A stretch of 32,888 nt of DNA from Prochlorococcus sp. AG-355-J04 (GCA_003280885.1 QCDN01000012.1:1-32888), one strand, 5' to 3'; shown: positions 7,474 to 16,868, counted from the stretch's first letter. The notes: generated by a model from the letters alone, not told the origin. Numbers and translations: made by a program.

Positions 7474-8790
7474 TTGAGCATAGGATATTTACAAAGAAGG
7501 GCAGCTTGGGAAATTTTATTAAAAGTTAGTTCTGGTGATTTTTCTGATCATGCTCTTGAAAAGGTTTTAAAAAATTATCAATTTAATCCTCTTGATATAG
7601 CTTTTATTACGGAATTATCTTTTGGATGCATAAGGTATAGAAAATATCTTGATCTTTGGACGGATCATACATCAAAAATTTCTCATAAAAAGCAGCCTCC
7701 AAAGTTAAGATGGCTTCTACATATAGGTTTGTATCAACTGTTGAAAATGGATAAAATCCCATTTCCTGCTGCTATTTCTACCACTGTAGAAGTAGCTAAA
7801 AAAACAGATTTAAATGGTTTAGCGGGAACTGTAAATGCGATATTGAGAAATGCATCAAGAAAATTAGAACAAGAAATTTTTCCGGAATTATCTTCTGATA
7901 GAAAAGAAAGAATTTCATATCTTGAATCATTTCCATTATGGCTTGTGAAGGAACTTTATAAATGGGTCGGCAATAGAGAGGGTGAAAATATCATTAAGGC
8001 ATTTAATAAAAAACCATCAATTGATTTGAGAATTAACCAATTAAAAACTAATTTAGATAACTTTTTGAAAGTACTTCATGAAAATAAAATTGATGCAGAA
8101 ATTATTAAAGATTTACATAATGGAATTACTTTAAAATCTAATCCAAGATCTATAAAAAATTTACCAGGATATAGTGATGGACTTTGGACAATTCAAGATA
8201 GATCTTCTCAGTGGATAGCACCTCTCTTAAATCCAAAAGAAGGTGAAAAGATTTTAGATGCTTGTGCAGCTCCAGGAAGTAAGTCTACCCACCTAGCAGA
8301 ATTAACAAATGATTGTGCTGAAATCATTGCCGTAGATAGATCAGCAAAAAGATTAAAAATACTGCAATCAAATTTAGAAAGGTTAAATTTGAAATCTGTT
8401 AATACCCTTAAGGCTGATGCCACGAGTTTGATTGAATTAAATCCTAAGTTTATATCTTATTTTGATAAGATTTTATTAGATGCTCCATGTTCAGGCATTG
8501 GAACTCTTTCCAGGAATCCAGATTCTAGATGGTCTTTAAGTAAAGAAAAAATAAAATCTTTAACTTTATTACAGGAAAAACTTTTGGAGAGTATTTTCCC
8601 TCTTTTGAAAAAAAATGGTACTTTAGTTTATTCAACTTGTACTATTTGTCCTGATGAAAATAATATATTAATTGAACGATTTATTGAAAAAAACAAAACT
8701 TTAAAATTGGTTAGCCAAAAGCAAATTTTACCTAGCTTGGATTATCCAGGTGATGGATTTTATTCTGCAATAATTTCTTATAAATCTTAA
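7474..8790 (+). CDS. rsmB: 16S rRNA (cytosine-967-C5)-methyltransferase RsmB/Sun
   Basis: RsmB methylates C967 of 16S rRNA using SAM. At 438 residues it has the usual length. An N-terminal NusB-like RNA-binding domain (about 1-140, with AWEILLKVSSGDFSDHALEK at the front) precedes a Rossmann methyltransferase domain. The SAM-binding loop DACAAPGSKS lies at 262-271, an acidic VDRS at 287-290, and the two RCMT cysteines sit in DAPCSG (Cys339) and YSTC (Cys389, the nucleophile). The start is TTG at 7474; no ATG is available and the NusB-like domain begins immediately after it. The convergent penicillin-binding protein gene ends nine bases downstream. Confidence 0.95.
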   Translation: MSIGYLQRRAAWEILLKVSSGDFSDHALEKVLKNYQFNPLDIAFITELSFGCIRYRKYLDLWTDHTSKISHKKQPPKLRWLLHIGLYQLLKMDKIPFPAAISTTVEVAKKTDLNGLAGTVNAILRNASRKLEQEIFPELSSDRKERISYLESFPLWLVKELYKWVGNREGENIIKAFNKKPSIDLRINQLKTNLDNFLKVLHENKIDAEIIKDLHNGITLKSNPRSIKNLPGYSDGLWTIQDRSSQWIAPLLNPKEGEKILDACAAPGSKSTHLAELTNDCAEIIAVDRSAKRLKILQSNLERLNLKSVNTLKADATSLIELNPKFISYFDKILLDAPCSGIGTLSRNPDSRWSLSKEKIKSLTLLQEKLLESIFPLLKKNGTLVYSTCTICPDENNILIERFIEKNKTLKLVSQKQILPSLDYPGDGFYSAIISYKS

Positions 8791-8799
8791 AAATATAAT

Positions 8800-10578
8800 T
8801 TATTTTTTAATTGGAATTTTATAAATTTCAGATATGAACGTCTTCCATAAATAAGCTGCATTCCCACTAGATAATTCAGATTCCTTGTTATCGTCGTAAC
8901 CTATCCAGATCCCTGTTGTAAGGTTATCAATGGAACCAATAAACCAGAGATCTTTATTTCCATCAGATGTTCCTGTTTTCCCATAAATTTTCTTTCCTTT
9001 TATAAAGGCTGCTTTTGAAGTCCCTTCTTTTACAGATTTTTCAAGAAGTTGATTTATTTTCTTGTTTATTTTTAAATCTAATATTTTCTTGGAAATAGAT
9101 TTATTTTCCCAAATAGGTTGTTTTTTAAATGATTCTATTTTTTCTATGATTTCAGGGCTTTGAATCTTCCCATTATTGTTTATTGCAGAATATGCATTTG
9201 TGATGTTTAAAAGATTATCTCCGTAGGCGCCAATAGCTAATGATGGGAATTCCTCAAACTCTTGCTCGATACCTAGTCCAAATGAATTCGCTAAATTAAT
9301 AATATTTTTTAAGCCGATTTTTTTTGTTATTGATATTGGAACGATATTTGATGAACTTTTAAATGATTCAATCAAAGATATTGAACCTCTATAGACTTCT
9401 GAAAAATTTTTTGGGCAATAACTTTCCCAGCATATTGGTAAGTCTTCAAATTTATCGCTTAATTTTATTCCTTCTATTAATGCAGCAGCATAAGGGATTA
9501 TTTTAAAAGTAGAACCTAAAGGTCTTACAGATGAAATCACTCTATTGTATTCATTAATTGATGGATTTTTGCTGGTTATCATAGTCCTGATTAGTCCTGT
9601 GTTTGATTCGATAGATAACAGACCAAATTCAATTTCTTTAGGCCCTGCGTATCTTGATATTTTTTGACCTTTTTCTTGCCAATCTTTGTTGATAGAAGAT
9701 TTAATTCTTAAAAAATTATAATCATTTTTACTTCCAATTTTTTTATCTGTTTCCTGAAGAATAAAATTTATTAGTAATTTATCATCTAAAAAATTATCAG
9801 CTGTTTGATAATTTAACTTTATTTTTTCTTTAATAGCCTTATTTTTATTTGTAAGAGAAATATATCCATCAACATACATTGATTCAAGAACTTTATTTCT
9901 ATTTTTAATAGCTAGTTCTAAATTTTGATAAGGTGAATAAATTGATGGAGCTGGAGCTAATCCTGCAATTAATGCGATCTCTGATAATGTCAATTCTTCT
10001 ATAAATTTTCCAAAATAAACTTGGGCAGCCTCGTCTACCCCGTATGCTCCTGATCCTAGATAAATATTATTTAAATATAATTTTAAAATTTGATTTTTGT
10101 TATATCTAAATTCAAGTATGAGTGATATAAATATTTCTTTGATTTTTCTTTGAAAACTTAAATCATTATTTAGAAAAAGTATTCTGGCAACTTGTTGTGT
10201 AATCGTACTTCCTCCCTCTTTAACATAACCACTTCTAATATTTTGAATAAGGGCACGAGAAATACTTTTTAAATCTATTCCATTATGTTTATAAAATCTT
10301 TTATCCTCAGAAGATATAAAAGAATGTTTAAGAAAAAATGGAATTTTATGATAACTATTATCTATTTCAAATTTGCGGCTTAATTTGCTTAGTGTCTTAT
10401 TATCAGAAGATGTTATTACGAAAGAATATTTGGTTTCCCGAGACTTTTTATTTTTAGAAACGTCAAATTTTAAGGTACTAAATATTAGACTAAAAAAATA
10501 AAAAGATATTCCAGAAAAAATTAATATTGGAATTATTAAAACAAAATATTTAAATTTAATCTTTTGCACCTTAAGCAA
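8800..10578 (-). CDS. Class A penicillin-binding protein (bifunctional transglycosylase/transpeptidase)
   Basis: This is a periplasmic peptidoglycan synthase anchored by one N-terminal membrane segment (about 12-35). The GT51 transglycosylase domain carries the catalytic glutamate in SSEDKRFYKHNGID (Glu91) and GGSTITQQ at 122-129. The transpeptidase domain has all three active-site motifs: STFK with Ser356, SSN at 409-411 and KTGT at 534-537. It has 592 residues, short for PBP1a, without a long C-terminal extension, and is of the compact cyanobacterial type. The start is TTG, overlapping the end of chlG by eight bases on the same strand, so the two are probably translated from one message. 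The gene symbol is left blank because several class A paralogues exist. Confidence 0.93.
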   Translation of the reverse strand: MLKVQKIKFKYFVLIIPILIFSGISFYFFSLIFSTLKFDVSKNKKSRETKYSFVITSSDNKTLSKLSRKFEIDNSYHKIPFFLKHSFISSEDKRFYKHNGIDLKSISRALIQNIRSGYVKEGGSTITQQVARILFLNNDLSFQRKIKEIFISLILEFRYNKNQILKLYLNNIYLGSGAYGVDEAAQVYFGKFIEELTLSEIALIAGLAPAPSIYSPYQNLELAIKNRNKVLESMYVDGYISLTNKNKAIKEKIKLNYQTADNFLDDKLLINFILQETDKKIGSKNDYNFLRIKSSINKDWQEKGQKISRYAGPKEIEFGLLSIESNTGLIRTMITSKNPSINEYNRVISSVRPLGSTFKIIPYAAALIEGIKLSDKFEDLPICWESYCPKNFSEVYRGSISLIESFKSSSNIVPISITKKIGLKNIINLANSFGLGIEQEFEEFPSLAIGAYGDNLLNITNAYSAINNNGKIQSPEIIEKIESFKKQPIWENKSISKKILDLKINKKINQLLEKSVKEGTSKAAFIKGKKIYGKTGTSDGNKDLWFIGSIDNLTTGIWIGYDDNKESELSSGNAAYLWKTFISEIYKIPIKK

Positions 10579-11518
10579 CTAAAAAACTATGTCCTATCGC
10601 TAAAGCTGTAACTAACATTCCTGTTATAAGGAATGGTTGGGCACTCGCTTGATATTTGACATCAAACTTTAAAGGATCTCTTAGTAACCACATATCTTGA
10701 AATGTAATTTGTGGAATTACCAATAAAACCAAAATTACAGAGGCTAAATGTTGACCAATAATGATTAATACTACAACCATTGCTAATTGAAAAATGTCAA
10801 TTAGTCCTGCACTTATTCTACTTGCATTTTTAATTCCAAATACTACTGGTAGTGAATTTAAGCCTAGCTTTGAGTCTCCTTCAACACTTTTGAAATCATT
10901 AATAACAGCAATTCCAAGTCCTGAGAGGCTATAAGCAAGTGTTAGTATCGCCGTCACGATAGTTAATTTCCCAAATAAGGCTTGTCCTGCCCACCAAGGT
11001 AAAGCTATATAAGATGCTCCTAATGCATAATTTCCAAGCCAACCATTCTGTTTTAATTTGAGTGGTGGAGCAGAATATATATAACTAACAAAGGAACCTC
11101 CTAATGCTAAAAGCAAGACGGAGGGGAAGCTGTGCTCAGCGTATAAATCTAATAGAAAAGCAACTATTAAACCAGCAATAAGTAATACCCAGATTTGTAT
11201 TTTTACATCTTTAATTGAAATTTTGCCAGAAGGAATTGGTCTATTTGGTTCATTAATTGCATCAATTTCTTTATCAAAAAAATCATTTATGGTTTGGGTA
11301 TAACCTGCCAGAAGTGGCCCACTCATCAACATACATGCCAATGAAGCTAGAACATTACTAAATGTCCATTCAAAATTCCCACTTGCAGCTGCTCCACAAA
11401 TAACCCCCCATATCAAAGGAATCCACGTTATGGGTTTCATTAACTGTATTCGGAGTTTCCATATGCTTGATGTTTCAGAGGCACCCTTAATTCCTAATAG
11501 TTGTTTTGGATCATTCAC
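10571..11518 (-). CDS. chlG: Chlorophyll synthase (chlorophyllide esterifying prenyltransferase)
   Basis: ChlG attaches the phytyl or geranylgeranyl tail to chlorophyllide, the last step of chlorophyll synthesis, in the membrane. The product is a 315-residue UbiA-superfamily protein with about eight to nine membrane segments. The prenyl-diphosphate/Mg site is NDFFDKEIDAINEPNRPIPS at residues 78-97, and a second conserved loop is INDFKSVEGDSKLGLNSLP, both typical of ChlG rather than UbiA or CtaB. The start is GTG. It lies between a DUF2862 gene (8 bases upstream) and the penicillin-binding protein (overlap downstream). This enzyme identifies the organism as oxygenic and chlorophyll-making (Prochlorococcus uses divinyl chlorophylls). 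Confidence 0.97.
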   Translation of the reverse strand: MNDPKQLLGIKGASETSSIWKLRIQLMKPITWIPLIWGVICGAAASGNFEWTFSNVLASLACMLMSGPLLAGYTQTINDFFDKEIDAINEPNRPIPSGKISIKDVKIQIWVLLIAGLIVAFLLDLYAEHSFPSVLLLALGGSFVSYIYSAPPLKLKQNGWLGNYALGASYIALPWWAGQALFGKLTIVTAILTLAYSLSGLGIAVINDFKSVEGDSKLGLNSLPVVFGIKNASRISAGLIDIFQLAMVVVLIIIGQHLASVILVLLVIPQITFQDMWLLRDPLKFDVKYQASAQPFLITGMLVTALAIGHSFLVA

Positions 11519-11526
11519 TTTACTCT

Positions 11527-11751
11527 TTAACCTTTCTCAATTTCTTCTGGGAAAAACCAATTTTGTTCACCATTCTGAAATTTTGCGGTGATCCCAATAC
11601 TCCTGCCGTCTGTCATTTTATAGCCTGTTATTACGGCTTTCGGATTAGAGGATATTTGATCAATTAATTTAGCTGGTAGTCTATCTTTTACTTTGTTAAT
11701 GTTAATTTTAATTTTACTACCGATTTTGGGTAATAATTTTGTTTCAGCCAT
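11527..11751 (-). CDS. DUF2862 family small cyanobacterial protein
   Basis: This 74-residue basic protein matches, from memory, the cyanobacterial DUF2862 family. It has the features KIGSKIKININKVKDRLPAKLI near the front, GYKMTDGRSIGITAKFQNG in the middle and the ending NWFFPEEIE. It looks like a small beta-rich (SH3-like) domain, with no signal peptide or membrane segment. It sits eight bases upstream of chlG on the same strand, so it is likely co-transcribed with chlorophyll synthase, but no functional link is shown. It diverges from hisF with a 59-base gap. The function is unknown. Confidence 0.8.
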   Translation of the reverse strand: MAETKLLPKIGSKIKININKVKDRLPAKLIDQISSNPKAVITGYKMTDGRSIGITAKFQNGEQNWFFPEEIEKG

Positions 11752-11810
11752 AAGAGGTAAAATGGAAGCTATTATGCAAGATTAACAGCATTTGGACAAT
11801 TTTTACTAAA

Positions 11811-12581
11811 ATGGTAGCTCTTCGTTTAATTCCTTGTTTAGATGTAGCCAATGGCAGAGTCGTTAAAGGTGTGAATTTTGTTAACTTGAGAGACTCAGGT
11901 GATCCTGTTGAATTGGCTTGTAGGTACTCTGATGAAGGCGCAGATGAATTGGTATTTTTAGATATTAGAGCAAGCGTGGAAAATAGGAATACATTAGTTG
12001 ACCTTGTTTCTAGGACAGCAAAATCAGTAAAAATTCCTTTTACAGTAGGTGGAGGTATAGATTCTGTTTCTTCTATTAATGATCTTTTAAGAGCTGGAGC
12101 AGATAAAGTGAGTTTGAATTCCTCAGCCGTAAGAAATCCCTATTTAATTTCTGAAAGTTCTAGAGAATTTGGTAATCAATGCATCGTTATAGCAATTGAT
12201 GCTCGTAGAAAAGTTGATAAGGTTGGAGAGTGGGAGGTATATGTGAAAGGAGGGAGAGAAAATACTGGTATAGATGTATTTAGTTGGGCAAAAAAAGTTG
12301 AGGAGTTAGGCGCAGGGGAAATATTGCTTACTTCAATGGATGGTGATGGAACACAGAATGGATATGATTTAAATTTGACAGAATCTGTTGCAAATATTGT
12401 TGATATCCCAGTAATTGCTTCCGGAGGGGCAGGTTGTTTAGAAGATATCTATGATGTTTTCAATGAAGGCAGGGCATCTGCCGCACTTTTAGCATCATTA
12501 CTTCATGATAAGAAACTTACTCTACAAGAAATAAAAACTTTCCTTCTCGAAAAAAATCTTCCAATTAGACCATATGAATAA
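11811..12581 (+). CDS. hisF: Imidazole glycerol phosphate synthase, cyclase subunit HisF
   Basis: HisF, with the glutaminase HisH, makes imidazole glycerol phosphate and AICAR in histidine biosynthesis. It is a (beta/alpha)8 barrel of 256 residues, the standard length. The catalytic aspartates are present: Asp11 in [14 protein letters not shown] and Asp130 in VIAIDARR. The phosphate-binding motifs GGGI (80-83) and ASGGAG are intact, as is the ammonia-gate side of the barrel. The ATG start gives the canonical [11 protein letters not shown] opening. hisH is not in the window; scattered his genes are normal in cyanobacteria. menG/ubiE follows 43 bases downstream on the same strand. Confidence 0.98.
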   Translation: MVALRLIPCLDVANGRVVKGVNFVNLRDSGDPVELACRYSDEGADELVFLDIRASVENRNTLVDLVSRTAKSVKIPFTVGGGIDSVSSINDLLRAGADKVSLNSSAVRNPYLISESSREFGNQCIVIAIDARRKVDKVGEWEVYVKGGRENTGIDVFSWAKKVEELGAGEILLTSMDGDGTQNGYDLNLTESVANIVDIPVIASGGAGCLEDIYDVFNEGRASAALLASLLHDKKLTLQEIKTFLLEKNLPIRPYE

Positions 12582-12624
12582 AAATTTAATTTAATTCCAA
12601 AAAAAATAAGTTATAAATTTAAAA

Positions 12625-13326
12625 ATGAAATTCACAAAAACTATCGAAGTCAAAAATATATTTAATAAAATTTCTTATAAATACGACTTTTTAAATAATC
12701 TATTAAGTTTTGGGCTGCACAGATTATGGAAAAGGAAATTAGTTAATTTATTGGAACCTTTAAATGGCGAAGATTGGGCTGATTTATGCTGTGGAACTGG
12801 AGATTTAGCATTCTTAATTTCTGAGAGAGTTAGTCCAAGGGGTTCAATTACTGGGATTGACAGTGCAGAGGGTATCTTAAATATTGCAAAAAAAAAATCA
12901 GAGCTTAAAAAAAATAAATTTATTAAGTGGGAAATTAAAGATGTATTAGAAATTAATGATTATTCAAAAAATTTTGATGGGATTTGCATGTCATATGGAC
13001 TTAGAAACTTAAATAATGTTGAAGAAGGAATAAAAAAAGTTTTTGATCTTTTGAAGGATAAGGGAAGGGCAGGATTTTTGGATTTTAATCACTCAACAAG
13101 AAATTCTTTATCCAATATTTTTCAGAAAATTTATTTGAGATTAATTGTAGTAACCATTTCGCGGCTTTTTAATTTAGGTCCAGAGTACGCATATATTGAA
13201 AAAAGTATTAGTAATTTTCCAAATAAAAATGAGCTTATAAATATTGCGAAGGAAGTTGGATTTCAAAAAGCTGAATATAGGACTATTTTGGGGGGGCAAA
13301 TGGGAATACTAATTTTAGTTAAATAA
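12625..13326 (+). CDS. menG: UbiE/MenG family quinone C-methyltransferase (demethylphylloquinone methyltransferase)
   Basis: This is a 233-residue SAM-dependent methyltransferase. The UbiE/MenG signature YDFLNNLLSFGLHRLWKR occupies residues 20-37, followed by SAM motif I WADLCCGTGDLAF (51-63). The conserved SYGLRNL block and the C-terminal YRTILGGQMGILI are also typical. In cyanobacteria this enzyme performs the last methylation of phylloquinone, the photosystem I quinone A1, and is often annotated ubiE although ubiquinone is not made. The start ATG is the first in frame. The gene is convergent with the DUF721 gene, five bases away. Confidence 0.93.
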   Translation: MKFTKTIEVKNIFNKISYKYDFLNNLLSFGLHRLWKRKLVNLLEPLNGEDWADLCCGTGDLAFLISERVSPRGSITGIDSAEGILNIAKKKSELKKNKFIKWEIKDVLEINDYSKNFDGICMSYGLRNLNNVEEGIKKVFDLLKDKGRAGFLDFNHSTRNSLSNIFQKIYLRLIVVTISRLFNLGPEYAYIEKSISNFPNKNELINIAKEVGFQKAEYRTILGGQMGILILVK

Positions 13327-13331
13327 AGAAT

Positions 13332-13817
13332 TTAGTTTTTTATTTTTCTCCAACAAAAAGAACACTTTCCCCATCTTTTGATTTCGCCCTCAGGAGTAGG
13401 GGAATTACAGAGAGTGCAAATGCACATATTATTTTGATTGATTCTGCTTGGATGCTTTGCCCAAACTATCTTTGCATTAATAGCTTTGATATTTTTATTT
13501 TTAATTTCATAATTTTGTATTATTTTTATTTCATTCAAATTTATTCCAATTTTTTCGATTCTCTCTTTTAATTTATGCTTGTTATAGATTAGAGCTTGGC
13601 GCCACTGTGGATGATTTACTGCAATAGTAAATATTTTTTTTTCAATATTTAATGGTTTACATTCTTGAAATAGTTCTAATCCGATTAGGTTCTTCCAGTT
13701 TTCGTTGATTTTTGAGAGTTTATCTAAGTCTCCGTAGGATTTTTTGAAATTATCAAGACAATTTTTTAATGGATGTGGATTCCTTCTATTCACTATTGGC
13801 AAATACTTTTTGTCCAA
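13332..13817 (-). CDS. DUF721 (DciA-like) protein with C-terminal CxxC pair
   Basis: The N-terminal ~100 residues match DUF721: WKNLIGLELFQECKPLNIEK, then TIAVNHPQWRQALIYNKHKLKERI. This KH-like fold is shared with DciA, a bacterial DnaB-helicase loader/operator, so a role in replication initiation is a reasonable inference for cyanobacteria lacking DnaC. A C-terminal extension holds two CxxC pairs (Cys134/137 and Cys152/155), a probable zinc ribbon not seen in typical proteobacterial DciA. The product has 161 residues. The start is TTG. It diverges from birA across 75 bases that contain a palindrome. The function remains a prediction. Confidence 0.8.
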   Translation of the reverse strand: MDKKYLPIVNRRNPHPLKNCLDNFKKSYGDLDKLSKINENWKNLIGLELFQECKPLNIEKKIFTIAVNHPQWRQALIYNKHKLKERIEKIGINLNEIKIIQNYEIKNKNIKAINAKIVWAKHPSRINQNNMCICTLCNSPTPEGEIKRWGKCSFCWRKIKN

Positions 13818-13837
13818 TTTGTAAAATTTACTTAATA

Positions 13838-13853
13838 AGATTAAAGTTAATCT
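13838..13853. promoter_or_regulatory. Palindrome between DUF721 gene and birA (candidate operator)
   Basis: AGATTAA-AG-TTAATCT is a perfect 7+7 inverted repeat with a two-base centre, and the TAATCT half-site is repeated at once (13853-13858). It sits in the middle of the divergent 75-base intergenic space, where a regulator could control both genes. It does not resemble the known BioO operator, and this BirA has no helix-turn-helix. In AT-rich DNA such palindromes also arise by chance. Confidence 0.35.
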
Positions 13854-13892
13854 AATCTTTTAAAAGATGCTCGTTGTTTTAATAAAAAATTT

Positions 13893-14642
13893 GTGAAAGT
13901 TATTGGACCTGCAGCTAAGACAGTTTTTTATTTAAAAAAAATTCAGGGTCAATATCCAACCTGGACACTTCATTACAAAATAAAATGTAAAAGTACCGAA
14001 AATGAGCTAACAAACTTTTTTGAATATTCTGAAATAAAGAAAAATCAGCCTGTAGCTATAATTGCAAGAGAACAGTTCTCAGGGGTTGGCCAAAACTCAA
14101 AAACTTGGATTTCACCAAAAGGCGGGATTTGGTTAAGTGCAGCTTACCCAATATTTTCAAAAGAATTTGCATGTCAAATATTTAATTTGTCTTTAGGTAT
14201 TAAGTTATGTGAAATGCTTAGACAAGAGAATATAAATGTTTGTTTGAAATGGCCAAATGATATTTTTTTTGGTTCAAAAAAGTTGATTGGATTTTTACCA
14301 AGGGTGATAACAAGAGGCAAAGAAATTATCTATGTAAGAGTAGGAATTGGCATGAATGTTTTAAATTACACTCCATCGGAAGGTATTTCATTATCAAAAG
14401 TACTTCAAACTAAGAATATTAATCAACATTATTGGACAGCCAAAGTTCTTAAAGCTTTTTACGATTCCATTGAATGTAATAGTAAGAAAGAATACGTGAT
14501 TAAATCTGCAAATAAGTTTCTTACTAAAAGTTTTTTACCTAGTGGTTATTGTCCTCATACATGGAAAATTAAAGATATTGATTCCAATGGGAATTTAAGA
14601 ATTAAAAATGAAAATCAACTGAAGGTAATTAGAAGGTTTTGA
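13893..14642 (+). CDS. birA: Biotin--[acetyl-CoA-carboxylase] ligase (monofunctional BirA)
   Basis: Biotin protein ligase activates biotin to biotinyl-AMP and transfers it to the carboxyl carrier protein of acetyl-CoA carboxylase. The 249-residue product lacks the N-terminal DNA-binding domain of E. coli BirA, so it is an enzyme only. The KWPND motif is at 119-123, followed by KKLIGFLP, and the biotin/ATP loop precedes SPKGGIWLSAA. That loop reads SGVGQNSKTW (63-72) instead of the usual xGRGRxGRxW, so several conserved arginines and a glycine are replaced. The GTG start is preferred, since no ATG lies near the expected N-terminus. It ends three bases before the convergent ABC ATPase gene. Confidence 0.9.
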   Translation: MKVIGPAAKTVFYLKKIQGQYPTWTLHYKIKCKSTENELTNFFEYSEIKKNQPVAIIAREQFSGVGQNSKTWISPKGGIWLSAAYPIFSKEFACQIFNLSLGIKLCEMLRQENINVCLKWPNDIFFGSKKLIGFLPRVITRGKEIIYVRVGIGMNVLNYTPSEGISLSKVLQTKNINQHYWTAKVLKAFYDSIECNSKKEYVIKSANKFLTKSFLPSGYCPHTWKIKDIDSNGNLRIKNENQLKVIRRF

Positions 14643-14644
14643 AT

Positions 14645-15331
14645 TTAATTAACTTTTAATTCAACTATTCTTCCATCCTTAAATTTGGCTATTTTTTTTG
14701 CGCGATTTGCAACTTCATCTTCATGTGTAACTAAAACTATAGTTATTCCGGATTCATGCAGTTTGTCAAAAAGATCTAATACATCTTCAGTGGTTTTTGA
14801 ATCTAGTGCTCCGGTAGGTTCGTCTGCTAACAAAATTGCAGGGTTATTGATAATAGCTCTCGCAATAGCAACTCGTTGTTGTTGTCCTCCGGATAACTGG
14901 TTTGGACGATTATTCATTCTTTCTGAAAGTCCAACTTTTTTTAAGGCATTCTTACCTCGCTCTAATCTTTGTTCAGGATCAATACCAGCATAAATCATCG
15001 GCAAAGTTACGTTTTCAAGTGCAGTTGCGTCTGAAAGAAGATGAAATTGTTGAAATACGAATCCTAATTTTTGGTTACGTATTTCCGCGAGCTGATCATC
15101 AGATAAATTCTCAACAGGAATACCATTTAATTTATAAATACCTTCAGACGGTCTATCTAGACATCCAATAATATTCATAGCTGTACTTTTGCCTGAGCCA
15201 CTAGCTCCCATGACAGCTAAATAATCACCTTTATAAATTTCTAAGTTTATGCTGTCTAAGGCTTTAACGGTTAAATCCTCTTTCCCATATGTTTTAGATA
15301 TATTTTCTAAACTCGCGACTTTCTTAGACAT
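14645..15331 (-). CDS. ABC transporter ATPase of the MacB/LolD/DevA type
   Basis: The product is a 228-residue stand-alone nucleotide-binding subunit. Walker A is GASGSGKST (42-50), the Q-loop FVFQQFHLL (91-99), the signature LSGGQQQR (146-153), Walker B ILLADEPTGALD (166-177) and the switch His203. The spacing and the LxDATALENVTLP segment place it in the LolD/MacB/DevA class, which drives lipoprotein, glycolipid or macrolide export with FtsX-like permeases. No such permease is adjacent, so the partner must be elsewhere and the substrate is unknown. It lies 16 bases downstream of ndhB on the same strand. Confidence 0.92.
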   Translation of the reverse strand: MSKKVASLENISKTYGKEDLTVKALDSINLEIYKGDYLAVMGASGSGKSTAMNIIGCLDRPSEGIYKLNGIPVENLSDDQLAEIRNQKLGFVFQQFHLLSDATALENVTLPMIYAGIDPEQRLERGKNALKKVGLSERMNNRPNQLSGGQQQRVAIARAIINNPAILLADEPTGALDSKTTEDVLDLFDKLHESGITIVLVTHEDEVANRAKKIAKFKDGRIVELKVN

Positions 15332-15347
15332 TTATTGAAGAATTCTT

Positions 15348-16868
15348 CTAGGAAATATTGTTTGCTGTTGCAATAATATCTTGTAAGAAAGGAGTTTCTG
15401 AAACTGCTGTATTAGCTAATTTAAAGAGAGGATTAGAAAGGATTCCTCCAAGAGCAGTTACTGCGACGCAAGTATAAAGTGCAATTCTTAAGGGAGGTAA
15501 TCCTACAATTCCCCAATTAATTTCAGGATATGATTTGACTATTTCAGAAGCTTCCTGTGGTTCTTTAACTACCATCATTTTTATCACTGAAATGTAGTAA
15601 TAAATAGATATAACTGAAGTTACTAATCCGACTATTACTAATAGATATTGATGATTTGCCCAACCTGCAAAGAACAAGTATATCTTTCCAAAAAATCCTA
15701 ACATTGGAGGTAAACCTCCAAGAGATAGAAGACAAAGGCTTAAGCCTAATGTAATGAGAGGATCTTTTTGGTAAAGTCCTGAGTAATCAAGAATTCGATC
15801 AGAACCAGTTCTTAGTGAAAAAAGTATTACACAAGAAAATGCACCCAAATTCATAAACAAATATGCAGCTAAATATAAAACAGCTGAGGATAAACCATCT
15901 TGTGTGCCAGATACTATTCCAATCATTACAAACCCGGCTTGTCCAATAGAACTGTAAGCTAGCATCCTTTTCATTGAGGTTTGAGCTAGAGCTACAACAT
16001 TTCCTAGAGCCATGCTCAATATGGCCAAAATGGTAAATAAAAGTTTCCATTCTTCGTCAAAAGAAGAGAAAGTTGTGCTTAATATTCTTATCGCAAATGC
16101 AAAGCCTGCTGTTTTTGAACCGACAGATAAAAAAGCTACTACGGGTGTAGGTGAACCCTCATATACATCAGGCGTCCATTGATGAAAGGGAACAGCAGCA
16201 ATTTTAAATGCAACTGTTGATAAGACAAATACAAGAGCTAATGACGTAATGAAGGATGGCTTATTAATAATCTCTAAACCTATTGTCGCCAAGTTTGTTG
16301 AACCACTTAATCCATAAAGAAAAGAGGATCCATATAAATAGACAGCAGCAGCAGCTGATCCAACAAGGAGGTATTTTAAGGCCGCTTCTGAACTTCTTGG
16401 ATCTCTCTTGAGGTAACCAGAAAGTAAGTAGCTTGCTACAGATAGAGTTTCCAAAGATATAAATACACTAATAAGGTCAGTAGATCCACACAAAAGCATT
16501 GCTCCAAGGGTGGCCGAAAGAACTATCGCAGCAAACTCGCCAATGGGGCTCCCACTTTGTTCTGTATATCGCCAGCTTATAAGTAGAGATATTAAGGTTG
16601 ATAAAGAAATTATTGCTCTAAATGCGATTGCTAAATTATCTGAATTGAAAGAACCAAGGAATGCGCTTTCTACCGGATTACTCCATTGCAATGCCAAACT
16701 AACAAGAGAGCTTCCAATTGATAAATAGCAAATTATTGGTGCCCATTTTGATGCAGTTTTTTCTCCAGCTAAATCTACAAGAAGTGTTCCAACAATACCT
16801 AGTAAAATAAAAGCCTCTGGAATAATGGCTTGAGCATTTAAATTAATTGTAAAGATTTCGTTGGGCAC
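15348..16868 (-). CDS. ndhB: NAD(P)H-quinone oxidoreductase (NDH-1) subunit 2, NdhB
   Basis: NdhB is a proton-pumping, antiporter-like membrane subunit of the thylakoid NDH-1 complex, used in respiration and cyclic electron flow around photosystem I. At 506 residues it is close to the normal cyanobacterial length, with about fourteen membrane segments. The conserved discontinuous-helix region [20 protein letters not shown] and the [20 protein letters not shown] segment identify the NuoN/NdhB family. The start is GTG, directly before [19 protein letters not shown]. It diverges from topA with a 175-base intergenic region. Confidence 0.97.
   Translation of the reverse strand: MPNEIFTINLNAQAIIPEAFILLGIVGTLLVDLAGEKTASKWAPIICYLSIGSSLVSLALQWSNPVESAFLGSFNSDNLAIAFRAIISLSTLISLLISWRYTEQSGSPIGEFAAIVLSATLGAMLLCGSTDLISVFISLETLSVASYLLSGYLKRDPRSSEAALKYLLVGSAAAAVYLYGSSFLYGLSGSTNLATIGLEIINKPSFITSLALVFVLSTVAFKIAAVPFHQWTPDVYEGSPTPVVAFLSVGSKTAGFAFAIRILSTTFSSFDEEWKLLFTILAILSMALGNVVALAQTSMKRMLAYSSIGQAGFVMIGIVSGTQDGLSSAVLYLAAYLFMNLGAFSCVILFSLRTGSDRILDYSGLYQKDPLITLGLSLCLLSLGGLPPMLGFFGKIYLFFAGWANHQYLLVIVGLVTSVISIYYYISVIKMMVVKEPQEASEIVKSYPEINWGIVGLPPLRIALYTCVAVTALGGILSNPLFKLANTAVSETPFLQDIIATANNIS

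Noticed and set aside
14685-15171. Plus-strand ORFs opposite the ABC ATPase gene
   Set aside because: The minus strand encodes a complete ATPase with all motifs; the opposite frames have no domain sense.
15799-16050. Second minus-strand ORF inside ndhB
   Set aside because: It is an out-of-frame shadow of an intact 506-residue NdhB frame.
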